Assembly: GCA_016206875.1 (NCBI GenBank)
Contig: JACQQR010000112.1
Location: 1 to 13,505, forward strand
Reading direction: 5' to 3'
Source: Candidatus Omnitrophota bacterium
GTDB taxonomy: Bacteria > Omnitrophota > Omnitrophia > Omnitrophales > JACROU01
DNA length: 13,505 nt
How positions within the stretch are numbered: position 1 is the first letter of the stretch; each line of letters starts with the position of its first letter. Of the stretch, positions 1-7,368 are shown piece by piece. The translations under genes and the position numbers were made by a program. The notes below the pieces were generated by a model. The model was not told the DNA's origin. It was given only the letters and a program-made list of their open reading frames with translations, and did no database searches.

Positions 1-3000
1 GGGGGAAGCCGTGCGTTTGATCCATCCGTGTATGAGCTGACACATAGGCCGGAAGAGAATCAAAATCTTTGGAATATTCTGTTCCGTGAAGGCCAAATCA
101 GCGCCTTGGAGCGCTGCGCGCTAGACTTCGGCCGGCGCGTTCAATTTCTGGGAGTAGAAGACGAAGCCGCCTACCGGGCGAATCTTTGCGCCGCACAAAA
201 AGTGTATAGCAAGCAAGCGCTCGCAGAAGAAATACTGCAACGTGTGGACGGAATGTTAAAAAAATCGCGGGGTCATTTCCCGAGACCCGTGCGAAAAATT
301 CTGAATTTGTCTTCCGATTTTGACGGGGGAAATTTGAATGTTTACTCTTACGCACAAGGAGTGGTGCAAGTGGCTCGGAAAACATTGGGTTTGGCGCCGG
401 CCAACGTGCTCCATCAGAACCAATGGCCGCAAATCTGCCGGCTGTTCCACCTGGAGAAATTAAAAGCCCGGCTTGCGCGATTTTCCGGGCAAGCGCAAAA
501 AGAATTAGAGCAGGTTCGGCGAATCAGTGCCGGGTCCCCGGTCGATTTTGTGTGGGATGTTTCCCGCCATCCCAAAACACGCGGTAGTTTGCGACGGTAT
601 TTTGAACGCATGGCCGACGAGCTCGCTACGCGCGGAGTGCGTGTAAACGATTTCGGGCATCTGGGGGATTGGATAGGTGTTCGCATACTCGCTGACGAAT
701 TGGAGGCGCGGGAACTTCTGCGGGAACTGGAGCGCTTGAAGGCGCACATACTGGCGCATCTTGCGGGGACAGCCGGCGAGCGCGCGCAGGTGCTTATTGA
801 GTTTCATTGGAATGTGTTCAAAAAAATTTGCCGTCTCCAAGCCGGCCGCGAAGAGTTAAAACAAATTTCCAGCTCCGAACGGATTATTTTCCGTTGGCTT
901 TCTAAGCAACGATTTCCACAAACACAAAAGTTGGTTTCTCTGTTTCAATCTGCCCGCGATCATTATCAATGGGTTGGGGCGCGGGATCAAATCCTGGTTC
1001 AAAATAGCATGAGCGCCATTCGCCGTCTGGGAGCAAAAAAAACAGTGATTCTCACCGGCGGATTTCACACCGAAGCCTTCACCCGTCGTCTGGCGAAAGA
1101 ACAAATCGACTTTGTTGTGTTGAGTCCGGTGATGACCGGCTCGGATCGCACACTGGACTACGCGGGCCGCATTCAAATGTCCGTATCCCATCAATTGGCC
1201 CTAGCCGTAGCCGGGGCTGTAACAGGTGATTTGCGCGTCAACGAAATGATGCGATTACAACGCCGTGTTGCGCAAATTCGTGAGGCAATGTCGCGCCGCC
1301 TGGCTCATGGGCATAGTTTGGGTGAGCAGGGTATTCATAATGATCAGAGGATTCGGCAAGCGCACCGTTTGATCCAGGAAGGGGAGGGAAAAAAGGAGGG
1401 ACGGGAATTAGAAGGGGCCGAGCGCTTGTTGCGCGAATCGGCAGAGGAGGTATTGAGCCGTCCCGCGTTTCCGGGTACAGCGATTGAAATGGGTTACATT
1501 ATTTCCGGTTACAACCGACTGGCAGCTTGCTTTTTTCAATCCGGAAACATCGGGAAAGCAGAAGAGATGACCGTTTATGCCCGCCGGTTGTTTGACGAAG
1601 AAAAATTTCGTGGATGGTCTCAAGTGGCCGGTCAAGCCAGTTACATCATGGCCGACTATACGCGGCTTATTAATCGATGGGTCGAGTTAAAAAATTTTCA
1701 TAAGGCCGAAGAAGCCCTATCTCAGGCGCGCAGTTTGGTGAACACACTCGAGCTCCGGAGACAGCCCGGCATGCGGCTGCAAATAGGCCACATGATTTCC
1801 GCGCATATTGATTTTGTCAGTCAAAGCATGCGGTCCGGAAATATAAAGAAGGCGCAGGAAATGGCGGCTTGCGCGCGCGCCCTGTTCGATGACACAGAAT
1901 TCCAGCAGTGGTCCAGTGTGAGAGGGGAGGTCCGTTATATGATTTCAGTGAGCACAAGATTAGGGCATTGCCTCATCGCGTCAGAGCAGTTAGCCGAGGC
2001 CGAAGCATTATTTGATTGGGCGCGGCAATGGCTCGAGCGTGAAGAATTTCGCGTACGCAAAGCCATACAAAAGGAAGCAGGATATGTTGTTTCCGGATAT
2101 CTAAACTTGGCGCGCCGTTTGAAACAAAACGGAGAATTGGAAAAGGCACAAAGATTATTGTCCCAGGTGCTTCCCTTGCTGGAAGATCCCGGGTTTCTCC
2201 AATGGCCGGCCATTCAAGAGGAATTGCCATTTTTTATAGGCATACATAACTCTTTGGCTCACTTATGGATTGGTTTGAAAAATTGTGAGAAGGCAGAAGA
2301 ATTGGCTGGATTGAGCCGAAATTTTGTGGAGCATAAAGCGTTTCTCCAATTCAGCAATGTGCGAAAACAAATGGCGTATATTGCGGGTATTTATAACAAA
2401 TTGATGCGTGTCTATACGGAAGGAAACAGGCTGGAAGATGCGGCAAGAATAGAAGAGCTCATATGGAGTTTATTACAAAATCCGGGGTTCCACCGAGAGC
2501 CGGAAAATGACGAGTCGCTCAAATTTATTGTGCCCGAATATGTCCGCCTAGCCCATCAATATATTGAATCTGAAAATTTTGAGAAGGCCGAAGCAATATT
2601 GCTTCGCGCAAAGAGCATAGTGAAAGGTCCGGTGTTCCGGCGATTATCCGGCGCTGACCCACGCATGCGTCCGCATGTGCAATATATTATTCGGGAATAC
2701 AACAGATTGCTGCAGATGTATACGACAGCAGGCGGTTTGGAGAAAGCCGAAAGAATCATGAGAGGGGTCCGTGATTTGTTGAATGACTCAGAATTTCGAT
2801 TATGGCCGGATGTCCAGAATCAATTCCGATTTGTCATCCCTCTATTTTGTGGTTTGGCCCATCAATATCTTCAAACCGGGCAGTGGGATAAAGCCGAAGA
2901 AGTGCTTGGTTATGCCCACGCTTTTGTAGAAGATGAGGCATTTCGCCGGGACCCGGAAGCCGGACCTCTGGCGGGGTCTGTGATTGTTGAATACACTCAT

Positions 3001-4305
3001 TTGGCGGATCCATTGATTCGGTCCGGGCAATTGGAAAAAGCAGGAAAATTTTTGAATGATGCGTGCCGGTTAATCCAGGATAAAGAATTCCGCCGCGCAC
3101 GCAAAGTGCAGTGGCAGATGGAGTATGTGATTGGAGGGCTCACATTTTTGTCCAAGCAATGGATTCTGTCCGGGGAATTGACAAAAGCCGAAGAGACATT
3201 GGGCCAAGTGCGTATTTTTGTGGAAGACGCAGAACTGCGCCGGTGGCACAATGTGCGGGCTCAAGCGGAGTTTTTGATTACTACCTATACGCGCTTAGTC
3301 AACGCGTATATTCGTTCTGATGCATTCGACAAATCAGAGGAGATATTGGCCGTAATGCGGGGCTTGGCGGAAGACGCGGAGTTCCGGCAACAGCCGGAAG
3401 TTCAGGCGCAAATGGAATTTATTATTTCCGCTTCCGTGAATTTAGCCAATGCATACTTTCATTTCAGCCCGCTTCGGGCGGCCGCTGAAATGTGGATTCG
3501 CACTTATCGTCTATTTACACAGTATATGGCTTGCACTCCGGGTGTGTCGGGAGAGGCCCGGTACCTTGCCGAGGCTTTCAATCGCTGGATGCAGAGAGAA
3601 ACATGGTCCGAACTGTTTGAGGATGCGGTGTGGGAAGAAATGATGCAATGCGCCCAGGATTTATTTTCAACTTATGCATTATTAATACCTGCGGAAGCCC
3701 AACGGAGGTTTACGAATTTTTCTGATCAATTGTCCGAGCGACGTCCACAGGCGGCCCAAGAAATTGTGTCGCGAGTCCAGAGCGAAGAAGCAGAGCGAAA
3801 GGCGGAGCCGGCTGTTTTATTGGAAGCCGCTTTGCCCATAGACAGCAATGTCTCTGCACACGCGCACAGTAAGCCGGTCAAGCGTGCGGCCGGTAGAAAT
3901 GGAAAGCAACCGCATGCGGTGTCTGTGGACGAGCGGATGAAAAATCTCCGCCGTGCTTTGGAGGCACAGAATGGAACGGCCATCAAGGCATTATTAGAAA
4001 TTCTTCTCCCCAAAGCTCGCAAAGCGAAGGCTAAAGGAAATCCATTTTCACAAGACTATCGAAAATTACTGGCAAAGGCTCAACACTATATTACGCAATC
4101 CGGTTCGTCGGATAGAAGAGGTCATGCCGGAAGCTTGGGAGTTTCACAGCAGGCGGTGGAAGATGTGGCGGCGTGCGCGGCCGGTGTCTTTAGCGGCCAG
4201 TTTGCGGCGGAAAATCCAGGATTACTGCGCCCGGCACAAAATTCATTGTTCCCCCGCCCCGCCATTTTGAAGCGTCCCAACAAACTTATCCTGCAAGCCG
4301 CGTGA
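1..4305 (+). CDS. Very long repeat protein with N-terminal enzyme-like domain, 5' end outside window
   Basis: The frame is open from base 1, and the first possible in-window start is a GTG at 28, so this is almost certainly the 3' part of a longer gene. From that GTG, 1425 residues remain. Residues 1 to about 400 look like one domain: an early segment containing FLGVEDEAAYRANL (40-53) and a later TGGFHTEAFTRRL motif (343-355) followed by VVLSP. From memory, this pairing is typical of a family of long Omnitrophota/PVC proteins with a TraB/ChaN-like fold. The expected first histidine motif would lie upstream of the window, so this is only an inference. Residues 461 to about 1197 are a helical solenoid (annotated separately). 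Residues 1235-1300 look disordered and charged, and 1300-1355 is a Lys/Ala-rich helical segment. No signal peptide or membrane helix is seen in the visible part. The gene ends 20 bp inside the convergent phosphatase gene. Function is unknown; a scaffold or protein-binding role is a guess. Confidence 0.8.
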   Translation, partial: GGSRAFDPSVYELTHRPEENQNLWNILFREGQISALERCALDFGRRVQFLGVEDEAAYRANLCAAQKVYSKQALAEEILQRVDGMLKKSRGHFPRPVRKILNLSSDFDGGNLNVYSYAQGVVQVARKTLGLAPANVLHQNQWPQICRLFHLEKLKARLARFSGQAQKELEQVRRISAGSPVDFVWDVSRHPKTRGSLRRYFERMADELATRGVRVNDFGHLGDWIGVRILADELEARELLRELERLKAHILAHLAGTAGERAQVLIEFHWNVFKKICRLQAGREELKQISSSERIIFRWLSKQRFPQTQKLVSLFQSARDHYQWVGARDQILVQNSMSAIRRLGAKKTVILTGGFHTEAFTRRLAKEQIDFVVLSPVMTGSDRTLDYAGRIQMSVSHQLALAVAGAVTGDLRVNEMMRLQRRVAQIREAMSRRLAHGHSLGEQGIHNDQRIRQAHRLIQEGEGKKEGRELEGAERLLRESAEEVLSRPAFPGTAIEMGYIISGYNRLAACFFQSGNIGKAEEMTVYARRLFDEEKFRGWSQVAGQASYIMADYTRLINRWVELKNFHKAEEALSQARSLVNTLELRRQPGMRLQIGHMISAHIDFVSQSMRSGNIKKAQEMAACARALFDDTEFQQWSSVRGEVRYMISVSTRLGHCLIASEQLAEAEALFDWARQWLEREEFRVRKAIQKEAGYVVSGYLNLARRLKQNGELEKAQRLLSQVLPLLEDPGFLQWPAIQEELPFFIGIHNSLAHLWIGLKNCEKAEELAGLSRNFVEHKAFLQFSNVRKQMAYIAGIYNKLMRVYTEGNRLEDAARIEELIWSLLQNPGFHREPENDESLKFIVPEYVRLAHQYIESENFEKAEAILLRAKSIVKGPVFRRLSGADPRMRPHVQYIIREYNRLLQMYTTAGGLEKAERIMRGVRDLLNDSEFRLWPDVQNQFRFVIPLFCGLAHQYLQTGQWDKAEEVLGYAHAFVEDEAFRRDPEAGPLAGSVIVEYTHLADPLIRSGQLEKAGKFLNDACRLIQDKEFRRARKVQWQMEYVIGGLTFLSKQWILSGELTKAEETLGQVRIFVEDAELRRWHNVRAQAEFLITTYTRLVNAYIRSDAFDKSEEILAVMRGLAEDAEFRQQPEVQAQMEFIISASVNLANAYFHFSPLRAAAEMWIRTYRLFTQYMACTPGVSGEARYLAEAFNRWMQRETWSELFEDAVWEEMMQCAQDLFSTYALLIPAEAQRRFTNFSDQLSERRPQAAQEIVSRVQSEEAERKAEPAVLLEAALPIDSNVSAHAHSKPVKRAAGRNGKQPHAVSVDERMKNLRRALEAQNGTAIKALLEILLPKARKAKAKGNPFSQDYRKLLAKAQHYITQSGSSDRRGHAGSLGVSQQAVEDVAACAAGVFSGQFAAENPGLLRPAQNSLFPRPAILKRPNKLILQAA
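1408..3618 (+). repeat. Array of about 14 units of a 49-residue helical repeat within the long protein
   Basis: Aligning on the motif (L/F)xKAEE puts unit starts at residues 461, 508, 557, 606, 655, 704, 753, 802, 851, 904, 953, 1002, 1051, 1100 and a degenerate one at 1149. Spacing is exactly 49 residues (147 bp) in 12 of 14 steps; the exceptions are 47 at the first step and 53 at the 851-904 step. A rough unit is helix A (LEKAEExLxxARxLVED), a conserved link (EFRRWPxVRxQ), then helix B (YIIxxYxRLAxxYIxSG). Helix A and the end of helix B resemble TPR or PPR logic, but those repeats have 34-35 residues. The extra 14-15 residues sit in the conserved link. The units have diverged at DNA level, so this is an old array and not a fresh duplication. 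Confidence 0.8.
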
Positions 4306-5083
4306 TGGCCAGCATTTCTGGGTGGAGACGGCTATTGGAGGCGAGGATTTCTTTTTTGTAGATGGAATACGGAGCGCCGGAAAAATCAGTCACCGTGCCG
4401 CCGGCTTCTTCGACAATGAGAAATGCCGCTGCTGTGTCCCACGGATGTAATTTCAATTCCCAAAACCCATCGAACCGCCCGCAGGCCAAATTGCATAAAT
4501 CCATGGCCGCCGAGCCGCAGCGGCGCACGGCTTGGCTGCGAATCAGGAAATTTTTGAAAAGGGCTAAATAATCATCGGCATGCTGTCTTTGGTCATAGGG
4601 AAAGCCGGTGCAAAGCAGCGCTTTATCTAAATCGCGTATTTGGGAAACCCGGATTTTCTTCCCATTCAATGCGGCCCCTCGGCCTTTTCTTGCGAAAAAA
4701 AGCTCTTCGCGGAATGGATCAAAAACCCCGCCCAAAATAATTTTTCCCTCTTGTTCTACGGCAATCGAGACGGTGGACATGGGCAATGAGTGAGCAAAAT
4801 TAATCGTTCCGTCTAAGGGGTCGATCACCCACGTGTACTCGGCGCCTTCACGGGCTCCGGATTCTTCGGCCAGGATTGCGTGTTTGGGAAAATTTTTTTG
4901 AATGAGGGCGATAATTAATTTTTCACAGGCATGATCTACCCGGGTGACGATGTCAACGGCGCCTTTCGGCCGAATGAATTTAGGGGCGGAGATATTTTTG
5001 CGTAAGAGGGCGCCGGCCGCCTGCAGGGCCTTCGTCAAAGTGTGTCCCATTTTTTCCAGGGAACAAGTACGGGAACTTGGCAT
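4286..5083 (-). CDS. Inositol monophosphatase family protein
   Basis: 265 residues, the usual family length. This is a Mg-dependent sugar-phosphate phosphatase; members hydrolyse myo-inositol-1-phosphate or related substrates such as 3'-phosphoadenosine phosphate or fructose-1,6-bisphosphate. The signature metal ligands are present: LAEES (71-75), WVIDPLDGTINFAH (85-98; D88 and D91) and WDTAAAFLIVEEAGG (215-229; D216). The RRCGSAAMDLCNLACGRFDGF segment (187-207) also matches SuhB-like members. Two starts are possible. The one given has an AGGTGA ribosome site 4-5 bases upstream. An internal Met12 (codon at 5048-5050) lies closer to the usual family N-terminus and has a weak GGA upstream. The gene is divergent from the citric-acid-cycle genes and convergent with the long repeat gene. 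The exact substrate cannot be told from sequence. Confidence 0.93.
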   Translation of the reverse strand: MPSSRTCSLEKMGHTLTKALQAAGALLRKNISAPKFIRPKGAVDIVTRVDHACEKLIIALIQKNFPKHAILAEESGAREGAEYTWVIDPLDGTINFAHSLPMSTVSIAVEQEGKIILGGVFDPFREELFFARKGRGAALNGKKIRVSQIRDLDKALLCTGFPYDQRQHADDYLALFKNFLIRSQAVRRCGSAAMDLCNLACGRFDGFWELKLHPWDTAAAFLIVEEAGGTVTDFSGAPYSIYKKEILASNSRLHPEMLAITRLAG

Positions 5084-5106
5084 TGAATCACCTGATGTAT
5101 TTTGAT

Positions 5107-5136
5107 ATTATTCGAAGTTTAAATCCCTACTGTAAC
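5107..5136 (-). promoter_or_regulatory. Possible sigma-70-type promoter for the phosphatase gene
   Basis: Read on the minus strand, GTTACA (5131-5136; 4 of 6 to TTGACA) is followed after 18 bases by AATAAT (5107-5112; 5 of 6 to TATAAT), about 23 bases before the start codon. The spacer between the two divergent genes is AT-rich and is the only place a promoter for this gene could sit. This is a consensus match only. Confidence 0.3.
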
Positions 5137-5143
5137 ATTTGTT

Positions 5144-5166
5144 TGTAATTTTGTCATTCTGGGAAG
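5144..5166 (+). promoter_or_regulatory. Possible -10 box and ribosome site for the citric-acid-cycle operon
   Basis: TGTAAT (5144-5149) matches TATAAT at 5 of 6 positions, but there is no good -35 box at the right distance, so the promoter call is weak. GGGAAG (5161-5166) lies 6 bases before the isocitrate dehydrogenase ATG and is a plausible ribosome site. The stretch TTTTGTCATTC at 5149-5159 resembles the end of the hairpin repeats found further down the operon and may be a decayed copy. Confidence 0.25.
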
Positions 5167-5172
5167 CCACCC

Positions 5173-6285
5173 ATGTCCTATAACATTACCCTCATCACCG
5201 GCGACGGCACCGGTCCTGAACTTGCCGCGATCACAAAAGATTGTATCGACGCTACCGGCGTCCAAATCAACTGGGATATTCAGGAAGCGGGTATCGATGT
5301 GATGCAGCGCTCCGGCACGCCGCTTCCGGAAGCTGTTTTAGCTTCTATTCACAAAAATAAAATTGCGCTCAAGGCGCCGATTACTACGCCCGTGGGAACA
5401 GGGTTTCGTTCCGTCAACGTAGCCCTCCGTAAAGAGTTTGATTTGTACGCCTGTGTGCGGCCTTGCAAAAGCTATGAAGGCGTTCGCTCGCGCTATCAAA
5501 ATATCGACTTGGTGATTGTCCGCGAAAACACGGAAGATTTATATGCCGGCATCGAATTTCAAAAGGGAACCCAAGAAGCCTTGGCATTGATTGAAGAAAT
5601 CGGCAGGCTTTATTCCGGAAAAAAAATCCGGCCGGATTCCGGCATCAGCATTAAACCCATTTCAGTTTTTGGCACCGAGCGAATTGTCCGCTACGCGTTT
5701 GAGTATGCCAGGAAGCATAAGCGCAAAAAGGTCACCGCAGTGCATAAAGCCAATATTATGAAATTCACCGATGGCCTTTTCCTCGAAGTTTCCCGCGAAG
5801 TTGCGAAAAAATATCCTGATATTGAATTTGAAGACCGCATCGTTGACAATATGTGCATGCAACTTGTACAGCGTCCCGAATACTATGATGTGCTGGTGCT
5901 GCCCAATTTGTACGGTGATATTCTGTCAGATTTATGTGCCGGCTTGATTGGCGGTTTGGGCGTGGCGCCGGGCGCCAACATTGGGGAAAATGGGGCGCTG
6001 TTTGAGGCCACACACGGCTCATCACCGAAATATAAGGGGCTCAATAAAGTAAATCCTACGGCCATGATTCTTTCCGGTATGCTCATGCTTCAATACTTGG
6101 GTGAAGAAGACGCCGCGCGCCGCTTGGAACGGGCTGTGGCGGATGTCATTCGTGAAGGCCGCCAGGTTACCTACGATCTGAAACCGGATCGCAATGACCC
6201 GAGTGCCGTAGGCACCCAAGAGATGGGGCAGGCGATTATCAAAAGGCTTTGTCATTCCCGCGAAAGCGGGAATCCAAGACTTTAG
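5173..6285 (+). CDS. icd: Isocitrate dehydrogenase, NAD(P)-dependent
   Basis: 370 residues. Catalyses oxidative decarboxylation of isocitrate to 2-oxoglutarate, or the reverse carboxylation. It belongs to the isocitrate/isopropylmalate dehydrogenase family, and the overall sequence is closer to mitochondrial-type NAD-IDH than to E. coli Icd. Substrate residues are in place: S80, N82 and R86 in RSVNVALRK, R96, R117 in IVREN, Y124, K192 in HKANIMKFTDG, and metal ligands D225, D249 and D253 in NLYGDILSDL. Isopropylmalate dehydrogenase is unlikely given SVN at 80-82 and the citric-acid-cycle neighbours. The cofactor segment HGSSPKYKGLNKV (281-293) has Lys-Tyr and Val at the positions E. coli uses to bind NADP, where NAD enzymes usually have Asp-Ile; the Arg395 equivalent is missing. 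The last 11 residues (CHSRESGNPRL) and the TAG stop come from a palindromic repeat that has entered the 3' end, so the ancestral protein probably ended near KRL at 357-359. First gene of the operon. Confidence 0.93.
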   Translation: MSYNITLITGDGTGPELAAITKDCIDATGVQINWDIQEAGIDVMQRSGTPLPEAVLASIHKNKIALKAPITTPVGTGFRSVNVALRKEFDLYACVRPCKSYEGVRSRYQNIDLVIVRENTEDLYAGIEFQKGTQEALALIEEIGRLYSGKKIRPDSGISIKPISVFGTERIVRYAFEYARKHKRKKVTAVHKANIMKFTDGLFLEVSREVAKKYPDIEFEDRIVDNMCMQLVQRPEYYDVLVLPNLYGDILSDLCAGLIGGLGVAPGANIGENGALFEATHGSSPKYKGLNKVNPTAMILSGMLMLQYLGEEDAARRLERAVADVIREGRQVTYDLKPDRNDPSAVGTQEMGQAIIKRLCHSRESGNPRL

Positions 6286-6337
6286 CATTGTCTGGAAAAC
6301 CAAGTCGCTGGATTCCCGCTTTCGCGGGAATGACAAA
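6248..6337 (+). repeat. MITE-like palindromic element, copy A
   Basis: A 90-bp element with 29-bp perfect terminal inverted repeats (6248-6276 and 6309-6337). Each arm contains the stem-loop ATTCCCGCGAAAGCGGGAAT, with a GAAA tetraloop on one strand. The core at 6278-6304 (GACTTTAGCATT, then GTCTGGAAAACCAAG) recurs in copies B and C. No transposase is present. The left arm and part of the core are translated as the tail of isocitrate dehydrogenase, and the element ends 30 bp before the mdh start. The arm sequence type (translated as SRESGNP or WIPAFAGMT) is known as a common intergenic repeat in many bacteria. Confidence 0.92.
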
Positions 6338-6367
6338 TTTGGTGTGAAGGGCTAAAGGAAAATAGAA

Positions 6368-7318
6368 ATGCTAAAACTCACTAAAGATATCAGCCAGCAC
6401 CGCCCCAAAGTCACCGTGGTGGGCGCGGGTTTTGTGGGCGCGGGCGTTGCCCAGCGCATTGTAGAAAAAGATTTGGCCGATGTGGTGCTCGTGGACGTGG
6501 TCGAAGGCCTGCCGCAAGGCAAGGCGCTGGACATGATGGAGTCAGCACCCATCGAAGGCTTTGACGCGCGGATTATTGGCAGTAATGATTATGCGCTTAC
6601 GGAACATTCTGACATTGTGGTGATCACAGCTGGTCTAGCGCGCAAGCCCGGTATGAGCCGCGATGATTTAATCGCAAAAAATGCGGAGATTGTGGGCGGT
6701 GTAGTGCGTGAAGCGGCGAAGCGCTCGCCAAAAGCGATTGTAGTGGTCGTGAGCAACCCTTTGGATGTGATGACGCATCTGGCCAAAAAGCTTTCCGGAT
6801 TTCCTCCCGAGCGGGTGATAGGCATGGCCGGCGTGCTCGATTCAGCGCGTTACGCAGCTTTTATCGCCACAGAGCTTGGTGTATCGGTGAAAGATGTGCG
6901 GGCTATGGTACTCGGCGGGCACGGCGATTCCATGGTGCCGGTGGCTGATTACTCCACGGTGAATGGAATTCCTATCACGCAGCTTTTATCCGGAGAAAAA
7001 ATTCAGGCCATCAATCAAAGAACTCGTGACGGCGGTATTGAAATCGTCAATCTGTTGAAAACAGGCAGCGCCTTTTACGCGCCTTCCTCTTCGGCGGCGG
7101 CTATGGTGGAGGCCATTCTTCATGATTCGGGCCGCGTGCTTCCGTGCTGCGCTTATGTGAACGGACCGTACGGCATCAAAGATTTATTTTGCGGCGTGCC
7201 GGTGCGTCTGAATCGATCCGGTGTTGCGGCGATTATCGAATTAAAGCTCGCTCCGGCCGATCTTGCCGCGCTGCGCAAATCGGCCGAGCATGTGAAGGAA
7301 TTGGCGGGGAAGCTTTAA
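6368..7318 (+). CDS. mdh: Malate dehydrogenase, NAD-dependent (lactate dehydrogenase-like type)
   Basis: 316 residues, the normal length. Interconverts malate and oxaloacetate with NAD(H). It has the Rossmann motif GAGFVG (19-24), an acidic residue at the end of the second strand (D43 in LVDVVEG) that favours NAD over NADP, substrate arginines R92 and R98 in ARKPGMSRDDL, N130 in VSNPLDVMTH, D158 and R161 in VLDSARY, and catalytic H185 in GGHGDSMVP. The ARKPGMSR active-site loop is the malate dehydrogenase form and not the lactate dehydrogenase form. A good ribosome site (AAAGGAAA, 6354-6361) lies 6 bases upstream, just after repeat copy A. Second gene of the operon. No fumarase gene lies next to it. 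Confidence 0.96.
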   Translation: MLKLTKDISQHRPKVTVVGAGFVGAGVAQRIVEKDLADVVLVDVVEGLPQGKALDMMESAPIEGFDARIIGSNDYALTEHSDIVVITAGLARKPGMSRDDLIAKNAEIVGGVVREAAKRSPKAIVVVVSNPLDVMTHLAKKLSGFPPERVIGMAGVLDSARYAAFIATELGVSVKDVRAMVLGGHGDSMVPVADYSTVNGIPITQLLSGEKIQAINQRTRDGGIEIVNLLKTGSAFYAPSSSAAAMVEAILHDSGRVLPCCAYVNGPYGIKDLFCGVPVRLNRSGVAAIIELKLAPADLAALRKSAEHVKELAGKL

Positions 7319-7319
7319 A

Positions 7320-7358
7320 TATTCCCCCCCCTCCGTCTCGGCGGGTGAGAGGGGAATA
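7320..7358 (+). repeat. C-rich/G-rich hairpin between mdh and sdhC
   Basis: Two bases after the mdh stop, TATTCCCC (7320-7327) pairs perfectly with GGGGAATA (7351-7358), and CTC/GAG pairs can form inside. It is followed by an A-run, not a T-run, so it is not a forward intrinsic terminator. The right arm contains the only ribosome-site-like bases for sdhC (GAGAGGGGAA), 12 or more bases from its ATG, so folding would hide them. It is unrelated in sequence to the other repeats, and only this one copy is in the window. Confidence 0.55.
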
Positions 7359-7368
7359 AAAAACATTT

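Noticed and set aside
28..4305. The GTG at 28 as the true start of the long gene
   Set aside because: The frame stays open to base 1, no ribosome site precedes the GTG, and the first domain seems to lack its beginning, so the gene most likely starts outside the window.
5173..6285. Isocitrate dehydrogenase considered as isopropylmalate or homoisocitrate dehydrogenase
   Set aside because: The substrate segment RSVNVALR and the citric-acid-cycle neighbours favour isocitrate; no leucine or lysine pathway genes are nearby.
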